Of a stretch of DNA of 22,269 nucleotides, positions 12,801 to 20,311 are shown piece after piece (positions within the stretch are counted from its first letter, which is position 1; every line of letters begins with the position of its first letter). The notes beneath the pieces are model-generated. The model worked only from the letters and a program-made list of their open reading frames with translations. It was not told the DNA's origin and made no database searches. This DNA comes from an uncultured Collinsella sp. (GTDB lineage: Bacteria; Actinomycetota; Coriobacteriia; Coriobacteriales; Coriobacteriaceae). The stretch lies in contig CATZRJ010000032.1 in assembly GCA_958423535.1 (NCBI GenBank), forward strand, positions 1 to 22,269. The letters are read 5' to 3'. The translations under genes and the position numbers were made by a program.

Positions 12801-15395
12801 TTGAAGCTCATCATCGCCGAGAAAAACGACGCCGCGCGTCAGATCGCCGAGCGTCTGTCCACGGGTAAGCCCAAAAAGGACAAGGTGTACAACACCGCCA
12901 TCTACCGTTTTGAGTGGAAGGGCGAGGAGTGCGTGACGATCGGCCTTGCCGGTCACATCCTCGCGCCCGATTTTTGTGACAGCGTGCTGTTCGATAAAAA
13001 GCTGGGCTGGTATTCGGTCACCGAGGACGGCGAGATACTGCCGGCCGACATGCCCGATGGCCTGGCGCGTCCGCCTTACGACACCAAGCGTAAGCCGTTC
13101 CTTGCCGATGGCATCTCCATTAAGGGCTGGAAGCTCGAGAGTCTGCCTTACCTCACCTGGGCGCCCGTCATTAAGTTGCCGGCTGAGAAAGAGCTCATTC
13201 GCTCGCTTAAGAACCTCGCCAAAAAGTCCGACAGCGTCATCATTGCCACGGACTTCGATCGCGAGGGCGAGCTGATCGGTTCGGACGCCCTCAACAAGGT
13301 GCGCGAGGTGGCGCCCGACTTGCCGGTCGCCCGCGCCCAGTATTCTTCGTTTACCAAGGCCGAGATTACGCAGGCCTTCGATAACCTTGTCTCGCTCGAC
13401 CAGAACCTGGCTGACGCTGGCGAGAGCCGTCAGCACATCGACCTCATTTGGGGTGCGGTGCTGACGCGCTACCTGACGCTCGCCAAGTTTGGCGGCTTTG
13501 GTAACGTGCGCTCCGCCGGCCGCGTGCAGACGCCGACGCTTGCCCTGGTGGTCGAGCGCGAGCGCGAGCGCATGGCGTTTGTGCCCGAGGACTATTGGCA
13601 GATCCGCGGCATGGGTGCCGCACAGGGTGCTGCCGAGGACGACCGCTTTAAGATTGCGCACAAGACGGCGCGCTTTACCGACAAGGACGCTGCCGAGACG
13701 GCGTATGGTCACGTCGACGGCGCTACGACGGCGACCGTTGCCGCGGTGACCAAGCGCTCGCGTAAGCAGCAACCGCCCACGCCGTTTGCGACCACCTCGC
13801 TGCAGGCTGCCGCCGCGGCCGAGGGCATCTCGCCTGCGCGTACCATGCGCATCGCTGAGTCCCTCTACATGGCCGGTCTCATCAGCTACCCGCGTGTCGA
13901 CAATACCGTGTACCCCGCGACGCTCGATCTGGGCGCCGTGGTGAGCGACCTGGCAAAGATCAACCCGGCGCTGGCGCCCGTATGCAAAAAGGTGCTTGCC
14001 GGCCCCATGAAGCCTACGCGCGGCAAAGTCGAGACCACCGACCACCCGCCTATCTATCCCACGGGCGAGGGCGATCCGTCCACGCTCGACGGCGGCCAGC
14101 GCAAGCTCTACGACCTCATCGCCCGCCGCTTCCTGGCGACGCTCATGGGTCCCGCGACCATCGAGAACACCAAGCTCGAGCTCGATGTGAACGGTGAGCC
14201 GTTCGTGGCTTCGGGCGATGTGCTCGTGACCCCGGGTTTCCGCGAGGCCTACCCGTATGGCCTTAAACGCGACGAGCAGATGCCGCCGCTTGAGCAGGGC
14301 GATACGGTCGACGTATTCGACATTAAGCTCGAGGCCAAGCAGACCGAGCCGCCCGCGCGCTACAGCCAGGGCAAGCTCGTGCAGGAGATGGAAAAGCGCG
14401 GCCTGGGCACCAAGTCCACGCGTGCGAGCATCATCGAGCGTCTGTACGCCGTGCGCTACCTCAAAAACGATCCCGTTGAGCCAAGCCAGCTGGGCATTGC
14501 CATCATTGACGCGCTGTCGCAGTTTGCCCCGCGCATCACGAGCCCCGATATGACCAGTGAGCTCGACGGCGACATGACTCGCGTGGAGCGCGGCGAGGAT
14601 ACCGAAGAGCATGTCGTGACGCACTCGCGCGCGCTGCTGGCCGGCGTGCTCGACGAGCTGCTCAAGCACACGCAGGAGCTGGGCGACGCCATCAGCGACG
14701 CCGTCACGGCCGATGCGCGCGTGGGAGCCTGCCCCAAGTGCGGCAAGGACCTGGTTATGAAGACGAGCGCCAAGACCCGCGGCAGCTTTATCGGCTGCAT
14801 GGGCTGGCCCGACTGCGATGTGACCTATCCGGTGCCGAGCGGCGTCAAGGTGAGTCCGCTCGAGGGCGAGGCGGCCGTGTGCCCCGAGTGCGGCGCGCCG
14901 CGCATTAAATGCCAGCCGTTCCGTCAGAAGGCTTTCGAGATCTGCGTGAACCCCACGTGCCCCACCAACTACGAGCCCGACCTTAAGGTGGGCGAGTGCA
15001 AGGTGTGTGCCGAGGCCGGACGTCATGGCGACCTGATCGCGCACAAGAGTGAGAAGAGCGGCAAGCGCTTTATCCGCTGCACCAACTACGATGACTGCGG
15101 CGTGAGCTATCCTCTGCCGGCGCGCGGTAAGCTCGAGGCGACGGGTGAGACCTGCCCCGAGTGCGGCGCCCCCATCGTGGTGGTCAACACGGCGCGCGGC
15201 CCGTGGCGTATCTGCGTCAACATGGACTGCCCGACCAAGGAGAAGAAGCCCGCCCGCGGCCGCAAGACCACGACTAAGGCGAGCACGGCCAAGAAGACGA
15301 CGGCGGCCAAGAAGACGACGGCTAAGAAAGCCACTGCCGCCAAGAAGACGACCGCGAAGAAGTCGACTACCAAGAAAGTAGCCTCCGACAAGTAA
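12801..15395 (+). CDS. topA: Type IA DNA topoisomerase, archaeal-type topoisomerase I, with Lys-rich tail
   Basis: An 864-residue type IA topoisomerase that relaxes negative supercoils by cutting one strand. The TOPRIM domain opens with IIAEKNDAARQIAE and has the metal motif DFDREGE (151-157). The catalytic tyrosine is Tyr363 in ISYPRVDNTVYP, the form typical of archaeal TopA and not of bacterial TopA (YxRTDS). Several four-Cys zinc fingers run from Cys644 to about 810 (CPKCG, CPECG, CKVC, CPECG). The last 50 residues are almost only Lys, Thr and Ala in AAKKTTAKK-like repeats, resembling histone H1 tails and the Lys tails of actinobacterial TopA. The start is TTG 12801 with TAGGAG 6 nt upstream; it follows hypB by 54 nt. 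Topoisomerase III is an alternative label. Confidence 0.9.
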   Translation: MKLIIAEKNDAARQIAERLSTGKPKKDKVYNTAIYRFEWKGEECVTIGLAGHILAPDFCDSVLFDKKLGWYSVTEDGEILPADMPDGLARPPYDTKRKPFLADGISIKGWKLESLPYLTWAPVIKLPAEKELIRSLKNLAKKSDSVIIATDFDREGELIGSDALNKVREVAPDLPVARAQYSSFTKAEITQAFDNLVSLDQNLADAGESRQHIDLIWGAVLTRYLTLAKFGGFGNVRSAGRVQTPTLALVVERERERMAFVPEDYWQIRGMGAAQGAAEDDRFKIAHKTARFTDKDAAETAYGHVDGATTATVAAVTKRSRKQQPPTPFATTSLQAAAAAEGISPARTMRIAESLYMAGLISYPRVDNTVYPATLDLGAVVSDLAKINPALAPVCKKVLAGPMKPTRGKVETTDHPPIYPTGEGDPSTLDGGQRKLYDLIARRFLATLMGPATIENTKLELDVNGEPFVASGDVLVTPGFREAYPYGLKRDEQMPPLEQGDTVDVFDIKLEAKQTEPPARYSQGKLVQEMEKRGLGTKSTRASIIERLYAVRYLKNDPVEPSQLGIAIIDALSQFAPRITSPDMTSELDGDMTRVERGEDTEEHVVTHSRALLAGVLDELLKHTQELGDAISDAVTADARVGACPKCGKDLVMKTSAKTRGSFIGCMGWPDCDVTYPVPSGVKVSPLEGEAAVCPECGAPRIKCQPFRQKAFEICVNPTCPTNYEPDLKVGECKVCAEAGRHGDLIAHKSEKSGKRFIRCTNYDDCGVSYPLPARGKLEATGETCPECGAPIVVVNTARGPWRICVNMDCPTKEKKPARGRKTTTKASTAKKTTAAKKTTAKKATAAKKTTAKKSTTKKVASDK

Positions 15396-15422
15396 CGGCG
15401 CGGTCGAAACATTGCCTAAAAC

Positions 15423-15461
15423 AAAAACGAGCGAGGACCTCAAAATCCTCGCTCGTTTTTT
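15423..15461. terminator. Strong bidirectional terminator after topA
   Basis: AAAAACGAGCGAGGA (15423-15437) and TCCTCGCTCGTTTTT (15446-15460) are perfect 15-nt inverted copies around an 8-nt loop, with T-tracts on both sides. It ends topA and can also end the convergent zinc-ribbon gene. Confidence 0.95.
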
Positions 15462-15463
15462 AT

Positions 15464-15521
15464 CCGGCAGTTAGGGACGTTTCTTTTCTGCCGGCAGTTT
15501 AGGAACGTCCCTAACTGCCGG
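15464..15521. repeat. 20-bp inverted repeat with internal copy (GGGACGTT palindrome)
   Basis: CCGGCAGTTAGGGACGTTTC (15464-15483) and its inverted copy (15502-15521) match at 19 of 20 positions, the exception being G:U-compatible. The 18-nt loop contains another copy of the arm end, CCGGCAGTTTA (15491-15501), and the palindrome CTGCCGGCAG. It lies directly beside the topA terminator, in the convergent gap. Confidence 0.85.
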
Positions 15522-15539
15522 CTCGGGAACGACAAAGCG

Positions 15540-16523
15540 CTAGTTCACTTCGACGGGTTTGGCGCCGGGATAGCGCTCCTCAAAGTCTAGGCGGTACTTA
15601 TTGTCATTGGTGCCCGCCACGTTGTCGCGCGACAGCGGCGCCACGATCTCATTCTTGTGGTCCGCAGGCTTGGCGTATTTCAGGCTGATCTCCCAGGCAT
15701 CACAGATTGCGTCAATGCGGTGATTCAGGTCGTCGTACAGGGCAACGATGTCTTTCCAGGAGCTGTAGTTCTTGGAGCTCGTCGGGACGTCTAGGTCCTC
15801 GACGATGTCGTAATACTGCTCGATGGTGTCCTCTGTGCGCTCGGCGACGTCGGCGAGATTTTGACGGGCGGTGCGATCTTCTTCCAGATAGCTGCCGTTG
15901 AAGTTCTGCGCGCAGCCACGGACGTAGTTGTCGAGGTCTTCGAGCAAGTCGTAGTATTCGCTCAGTCGGCGGTAGAGATTCTGCTCGGAGAGCGTTGCTT
16001 CGCCGCCATCCTCGTCGTCATCGTCATCATCGTCGTACAGGCTGTTGGGATCGCCGAGAGGCTTTAGGTCATCGTCGTCGACGTCATGGTGCAGCTTAGC
16101 TACCTCGGCAGTCGTCTGCGTGGCGGCGTTGTCGAAAGGCTTGATCACAAAGAAAACGACCAGGGCGATGATGATCGCCACCAGCACAACAATAACGGCG
16201 ATAAGCGGCCCGGTGCCGCTCTTTTTGGGAGCGGGGGTCTGTGGCGAAGCGGGCGTGTATGCGGGAGCCGGCTCCTGTTGGGGCGAGCCGCTCGCGACGG
16301 GTATGCGCTGCGTGGTCTCGACGGCCGCGGGGCCTGCGGCGGGGTCGGGGCGATAGGCGAGGGGGTCGTCCGCCTTGACTTGCGGCGTATCAAGGGAGCC
16401 GGTCTGCTCAAAAGCGGGCTGGCTATCGCTCGCGGTTGTTTGCTCAACGGGTGCACCGCACGAGGTGCAGAACTTGGCATTATCTGCAAGAAGCTTGCCG
16501 CACGAGGCGCAATACCGAGACAT
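15540..16523 (-). CDS. Zinc-ribbon, single-pass membrane protein of unknown function
   Basis: A 327-residue protein. Residues 5-22 form a zinc ribbon (C5-x2-C8, C19-x2-C22 with GKLLADNAKF between). A Pro/Ala/Gln-rich linker follows to about residue 100, then one hydrophobic helix (LIAVIVVLVAIIIALVVFFVI, around 107-128). The rest is very acidic, with seven consecutive Asp near residue 165 and Tyr/Asp/Glu-rich helices that could form a coiled coil. The ribbon would be cytoplasmic and the acidic region outside, which is inferred. ATG 16523 has AAAGGAG 6 nt upstream and yields the ribbon right at the N-terminus; a longer start at 16541 lacks a site. I do not recognise the outer domain. Confidence 0.82.
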   Translation of the reverse strand: MSRYCASCGKLLADNAKFCTSCGAPVEQTTASDSQPAFEQTGSLDTPQVKADDPLAYRPDPAAGPAAVETTQRIPVASGSPQQEPAPAYTPASPQTPAPKKSGTGPLIAVIVVLVAIIIALVVFFVIKPFDNAATQTTAEVAKLHHDVDDDDLKPLGDPNSLYDDDDDDDEDGGEATLSEQNLYRRLSEYYDLLEDLDNYVRGCAQNFNGSYLEEDRTARQNLADVAERTEDTIEQYYDIVEDLDVPTSSKNYSSWKDIVALYDDLNHRIDAICDAWEISLKYAKPADHKNEIVAPLSRDNVAGTNDNKYRLDFEERYPGAKPVEVN

Positions 16524-16560
16524 TGCCACTCCTTTCGCCACATTTCAATGCAATACGACG

Positions 16561-16590
16561 ATTATACCCAGCGTCCAAAATTCCCCATCA
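16561..16590 (-). promoter_or_regulatory. Promoter of the zinc-ribbon protein gene
   Basis: A perfect TATAAT lies on the minus strand at 16566-16561, 38 nt before the start codon. TGATGG (16590-16585) at an 18-nt spacing is a weak -35. It abuts the palindrome at 16592-16660. Confidence 0.55.
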
Positions 16591-16591
16591 T

Positions 16592-16660
16592 AAGTTGCGG
16601 TGAAATAGGGACTGTTTGGCGGTCTCAGAGCTTCAATCAGTCCCTATTTCACCGCAACTT
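16592..16660. repeat. Perfect 23-bp inverted repeat between divergent genes
   Basis: The arms 16592-16614 and 16638-16660 are exact inverted copies over 23 nt with a 23-nt loop. The left arm runs AAGTTGCGGTGAAATAGGGA and then CTG. The internal GGTGAAATAGGGACTG is close to GGTGCAAAAGGGACAG in the element at 5235-5288. It separates the promoters of the zinc-ribbon gene and tmk. A tiny palindrome AAAGGCACCTTT follows at 16664-16675. Confidence 0.9.
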
Positions 16661-16680
16661 TGGAAAGGCACCTTTAGCCA

Positions 16681-16710
16681 TTGGGGACGCACCGAGCACT
16701 GGGGTATCAT
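16681..16710 (+). promoter_or_regulatory. Probable promoter of the tmk-holB-ricT operon
   Basis: TTGGGG (16681-16686) and TATCAT (16705-16710) are separated by 18 nt, 53 nt before the tmk start. The context GGGGTATCATGGC is repeated exactly before comF (20302-20314), suggesting a shared -10 type. Confidence 0.45.
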
Positions 16711-16762
16711 GGCTTGGTTGATATATCTGCATTTACGCGCCTTGTAGGAAGGGGCTGCGCCC

Positions 16763-17446
16763 ATGGCTTTTGAGCCCGCTCAACATAGCTTTATCACGCT
16801 CGAGGGCGTCGACGGCGCCGGCAAGTCCACGCAGGCGCGTCTGCTTGCCCGCGCGCTCGAACTCGCTGGCTACCAGGTTGTGAGCCTGCGCGAGCCGGGC
16901 GGTACCGCCATCAGCGAAAAGATCCGCGCCCTGCTGCTCGACCCCGCCAACACGGCGATGGGTGACACCTGCGAGCTGCTGCTCTACGAGGCCGCGCGTG
17001 CCCAGCTGGTGCACGAGGTCATCGCCCCCGCCCTTGCGGCCGGCAAGGTGGTCCTGTGCGACCGTTTCTACGATTCCACGACCTGCTATCAGGCGTTTGC
17101 CGATGGCCTCGACCGTCAGATGGTACGCGATGCCAACAACCTGGCTGTCGCCGGTACGCATCCGGCGCTCACGCTCGTCTACCACATCACGCCCGAGCAG
17201 GCGGCGCTACGCATGGCAGCCCGTGGCGCGGCAGATCGCATGGAGGCAAAAGGCATGGCCTTCCAAGAGCGTGTCTACCAGGGATTTTGCGCCATTGCCG
17301 CCGAGGAACCAAACCGCGTAAAGCTCATCGACGCGACCGCGTCCATCGAGGACGTCTTCGCGCAGACGGTCGAGCAGGTTCGCGCCTACGGCCTCGACAT
17401 TTCCCAGGACGCCGTCACCGCCGCGCTTGCCCAGGAGGCCGAGTAA
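16763..17446 (+). CDS. tmk: Thymidylate kinase
   Basis: A 227-residue P-loop kinase that converts dTMP to dTDP for DNA synthesis. The Walker A is GVDGAGKST (15-23), the substrate motif REPGGT is at 43-48, and DRFYDST (100-106) is the family DR-(Y/F)-x-x-S signature. AARGAADRMEAKG (about 152-164) is the LID region. The N-terminus (ITLEGVDGAGKSTQ) fixes the frame; AGGAAGGGG lies about 8 nt before ATG 16763. It is followed immediately by holB, as in many Gram-positive genomes. Confidence 0.96.
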   Translation: MAFEPAQHSFITLEGVDGAGKSTQARLLARALELAGYQVVSLREPGGTAISEKIRALLLDPANTAMGDTCELLLYEAARAQLVHEVIAPALAAGKVVLCDRFYDSTTCYQAFADGLDRQMVRDANNLAVAGTHPALTLVYHITPEQAALRMAARGAADRMEAKGMAFQERVYQGFCAIAAEEPNRVKLIDATASIEDVFAQTVEQVRAYGLDISQDAVTAALAQEAE

Positions 17447-17447
17447 C

Positions 17448-18575
17448 ATGGCCCCCGCTCAGGCAAGCCTGCTGGCCAAGCTCGACACCCAAGAGCGCGT
17501 GCGCGACTTTTTGACCAATGCCGTCGCCAGCGGTCGCGCATCGCACGCCTACCTGTTTTTGGGCGCGCCCGGCGCGGGCAAACTCGACGCCGCGTGGGCG
17601 CTCGCCCAAGCCTTCCTGTGCGAGCAGGATGGCTGCGGCTCATGCGACAGCTGCGTGCGCGTCGCCCGTCATACGCACCCCGACGTGCACTATTACGCGC
17701 CCGAGAGCGCCACGGGCTACCTCATCGCCCAGACCCGCGAGCTGCTCGATGACGTGCCTCTGGCGCCCATCCGTGCCAAGGCCAAGGTCTACATCATCGA
17801 CCGTGCCGAGCAGCTGCGCGCCAACACCGCCAACGCACTGCTCAAAACACTCGAGGAGCCGCCCGAGGGCGTTATGTTCATCTTGCTGGGCACCTCGGCA
17901 GACGTGATGCTGCCCACCATCGTGAGCCGCTGCCAGTGCGTGCCGTTTCGGCTGGTATCGCCCGCCGTCGCCGCGCAGGCCGTGAGCCGCGCCACCGGTC
18001 AGGACCCTGCGCGTTGCCGCATGGCCGTCGCCGTAGCGGGAAGCCCCACGCGTGGCATCGAGTTCCTCAAGAGCGCCGAGCGCCAGGACGCCCGCCGTCA
18101 GATGGTCCGCGCCATCGATTCGCTCATCGCCGCCGACGAGGCCGACGTGCTCAGCCGCGCCAAGTCACTCATCGTCGCCGTTAAGGCGCCGCTCGCCGAG
18201 GTCAAGTCCACGCAGGAAAAGGTGCTCGAGCAAAACGCCGACTACCTGTCGCGTGGAGCATTGAAGCAGCTTGAGGACCGCAACAAGCGCGAACTCAACG
18301 CGCGCGAGCGTTCGGGTATCATGGAAGCGCTGGCGAGCGCGCGGACGCTCATGCGCGACGTGCTGCTGACGCTTCAGGACGAGGCGGCCGACGTCGTGAA
18401 CGAAGACGTGCGCGACACGATCGGGCGGCTTGCCGCCGCGACGAATGCTGCGGGTGCCACCCGGGCGCTCGAGGCGGTCGCGACCGCCGAGCGCAACATC
18501 GCCAGAAACGTTACTCCCCAGCTGGCCATCGAGGTCATGCTGTTCGATATCAGGAAGGCACTGAAATGCCGTTAG
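17448..18575 (+). CDS. holB: DNA polymerase III delta-prime (clamp-loader) subunit
   Basis: A 375-residue AAA+ clamp-loader protein. The N-terminal SHAYLFLGAPGAGK (32-45) is the DnaX/HolB pattern; the Walker A is followed by Leu46 where ATP-binding loaders have Ser/Thr. The zinc module is C58-x4-C63-x2-C66-x2-C69. IIDRAEQL (116-123) stands in for Walker B, followed by NALLKTLEEPP (129-139), and the SRC motif is at 160-162. The altered P-loop agrees with delta-prime being a non-hydrolysing subunit. ATG 17448 starts 2 nt after the tmk stop; AGGAGG lies inside the end of tmk. Its last 10 nt overlap ricT. The C-terminal half is poorly conserved by eye. Confidence 0.9.
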   Translation: MAPAQASLLAKLDTQERVRDFLTNAVASGRASHAYLFLGAPGAGKLDAAWALAQAFLCEQDGCGSCDSCVRVARHTHPDVHYYAPESATGYLIAQTRELLDDVPLAPIRAKAKVYIIDRAEQLRANTANALLKTLEEPPEGVMFILLGTSADVMLPTIVSRCQCVPFRLVSPAVAAQAVSRATGQDPARCRMAVAVAGSPTRGIEFLKSAERQDARRQMVRAIDSLIAADEADVLSRAKSLIVAVKAPLAEVKSTQEKVLEQNADYLSRGALKQLEDRNKRELNARERSGIMEALASARTLMRDVLLTLQDEAADVVNEDVRDTIGRLAAATNAAGATRALEAVATAERNIARNVTPQLAIEVMLFDIRKALKCR

Positions 18576-20260
18576 TCGTACCCGTTAAGTTTACCTACGC
18601 CTCGCGCGACCTGTGGTTCGACCCGCAGGATCTGGATATCCTCGAGGCCGATTATGCCATCTGCTCCACCGAGCGCGGAACCGAGATCGGCCTGGTCACG
18701 GCCGATCCCTTCGAGGTGCCGCAAGACGAGATCGGTCAGCCGCTCAAGCCCGTGCTGCGCGTGGCGAGCGACATCGACCTGCAGCTTGCCGATGACCTGG
18801 CCATCCAGGGCGACGAGGCCATGGTCGACTTCCGCCGCCTGGTCAAGGAGCTCGACCTCGAGATGAAGCCGGTCGGCGTCGAGTACCTGTTTGGCGGCGA
18901 GAAGGCCGTGTTCTACTTTGCGGCCGAGGAGCGCGTCGATTTTCGCCAGCTCGTCAAGGATCTGTCCTCGACGCTGCACATTCGCGTCGACATGCGTCAG
19001 ATCGGCGTGCGCGATGAGACCCGCCTTGTGGGCGGCTATGCCCAATGCGGACAGGAGCTCTGCTGCACGCGCTTTGGCGGACAGTTTGAGCCCGTCTCGA
19101 TTCGCATGGCAAAAGAGCAGGACCTGCCGCTCAACTCGTCCAAGATCAGTGGCGTTTGCGGCCGCCTGATGTGCTGCCTGCGCTATGAGTTCGAGGCGTA
19201 CAAGGACTTTAAGAGCCGTGCGCCCAAAAAGAAGACGCTCATCGATACGCCGCTTGGCAAGGCGCGTATCCAGGAATATGACACGCCGCGTGAGCAGCTG
19301 GTGCTGCGCCTGGAGAACGGCAAGGTCTTTAAGGTCAACCTGGCCGATATGACGTGCTCGGAGGGCTGCAAAAAGAAGGCCGCCGAACAGGGCTGCAACT
19401 GCCGCCCCGACTGTGTGACGCGCGATGTGCTCGAGCGCATCGAGTCGCCCGAGATGCGCCTGGCGCTCATGGAACTCGATCGCGAGAACGGCGTTGACGT
19501 GGGCGATGGCCTGTCGAGTGCCGATCGTCTGGCCGGCACATCGATGCCCAAGCGCCGTCGTCGCGATGCCGAATCCGATGCTCGCACCGCTCAGGGCCAG
19601 GGCGAGGGCCGTGGCCGTGGAAAGGGCCGCGGCAAGGCCGAGGCACCCGAGGCCGAGGAGGCAGCTGGTGGCCGTCGCCGCCGCAAGCGCGCGGCGTCCG
19701 TCGACAATGGCGAGGCCGCGGGTAAGAACGCTTCCCGCGAGCGCGAGGCTCAGCAGCCCCAGCAGCAAAACCGCGGCGGTGGCATGAACCCCACGCGTCG
19801 TCGCCGCCGTCACCTGTCGAGCGAGGAGCGCGAGGACGCCTTCCGCGCCGCAGCCGCTCGCGAGGCCGGTGCCGCTCCCAAGGGTGGCTCGGGTTCCGAC
19901 GCGCCTGCCGACAAGGGCGGCAAGCCGCGTGGTGAGGAGGAGCGCATGCCACGTCCGCGTCGTCGCCATTCCTCGGGCACGCAGCAGAAGCCCTCGGTTC
20001 CTTCTGTGGCCGATCAGGTTTCGGATGGCGAAGTCAAGGTCACGCGCCGTCGTCCCGGGGATGGCGGGGGAGCGGCTGCCAAGGCTTCGCGTGGCGCCGC
20101 TCGCGACGAGCGCGAGCCGCGCGAGGATCGCGGTGGCGAGGGCTCGGCCGACCAGGGTCAAAAGCGCCGTCGCCGCCGTCGCTCCCGCAAGCCGCGCCAG
20201 GACGGCGGCGAAGGCTCGACCCACACCTCGTCCGCACCGCAACCGCCTACCGGCGAATAA
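18566..20260 (+). CDS. ricT: PSP1/RicT (YaaT) family protein with long Arg/Gly-rich extension
   Basis: A 564-residue protein, about twice the usual size of RicT (near 275). RicT is part of an Fe-S complex that, in Bacillus, promotes RNA maturation by RNase Y. Residues 1-310 are the PSP1 core: VGGYAQCGQELCCTRFG and SGVCGRLMCCLRYE supply C161, C166, C167, C198, C203 and C204. A second cluster C264-x3-C268-x8-C277-x-C279-x3-C283 follows, which I do not associate with Bacillus RicT. From about residue 325 the sequence is disordered and basic, with repeated blocks such as RRRRRD, RGRGKGRGK, GGRRRRKR and KRRRRRRSRKPR, resembling RNA-binding tails. ATG 18566 overlaps holB by 10 nt. The tmk-holB-ricT order is conserved in Gram-positives. 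Confidence 0.92.
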   Translation: MPLVVPVKFTYASRDLWFDPQDLDILEADYAICSTERGTEIGLVTADPFEVPQDEIGQPLKPVLRVASDIDLQLADDLAIQGDEAMVDFRRLVKELDLEMKPVGVEYLFGGEKAVFYFAAEERVDFRQLVKDLSSTLHIRVDMRQIGVRDETRLVGGYAQCGQELCCTRFGGQFEPVSIRMAKEQDLPLNSSKISGVCGRLMCCLRYEFEAYKDFKSRAPKKKTLIDTPLGKARIQEYDTPREQLVLRLENGKVFKVNLADMTCSEGCKKKAAEQGCNCRPDCVTRDVLERIESPEMRLALMELDRENGVDVGDGLSSADRLAGTSMPKRRRRDAESDARTAQGQGEGRGRGKGRGKAEAPEAEEAAGGRRRRKRAASVDNGEAAGKNASREREAQQPQQQNRGGGMNPTRRRRRHLSSEEREDAFRAAAAREAGAAPKGGSGSDAPADKGGKPRGEEERMPRPRRRHSSGTQQKPSVPSVADQVSDGEVKVTRRRPGDGGGAAAKASRGAARDEREPREDRGGEGSADQGQKRRRRRRSRKPRQDGGEGSTHTSSAPQPPTGE

Positions 20261-20305
20261 CGCCCGCGAGCGGATTTAGCCCGCCTTGCCCCGAGCGCAT
20301 CGGGG

Positions 20306-20311
20306 TATCAT
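20306..20311 (+). promoter_or_regulatory. Probable -10 element of comF
   Basis: TATCAT in GGGGTATCATGGC, the same 13-nt context as before tmk. It precedes the comF leader hairpin, so the hairpin would be at the very 5' end of the transcript. TTGCCC at 20286-20291 is only 14 nt upstream and a poor -35. Confidence 0.4.

Noticed and set aside
15259..15385. Tandem-repeat-like DNA (AAGAAGACGAC units), considered as a minisatellite
   Set aside because: It encodes the Lys/Thr/Ala tail of topoisomerase I and is explained by repeated Lys-Lys-Thr-Thr-Ala codons.
12228..15443. 1071-codon open frame on the minus strand opposite hypB and topA
   Set aside because: The length is caused by extreme GC bias at third positions of topA and hypB; the product is low-complexity Arg/Gly/Leu/His with no motif, and it crosses the topA terminator.
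18572..20242. 556-codon open frame on the minus strand opposite ricT
   Set aside because: A mirror of the high-GC ricT reading frame. Its Ala/Leu/Arg-rich product has no domain and no ribosome-binding site.
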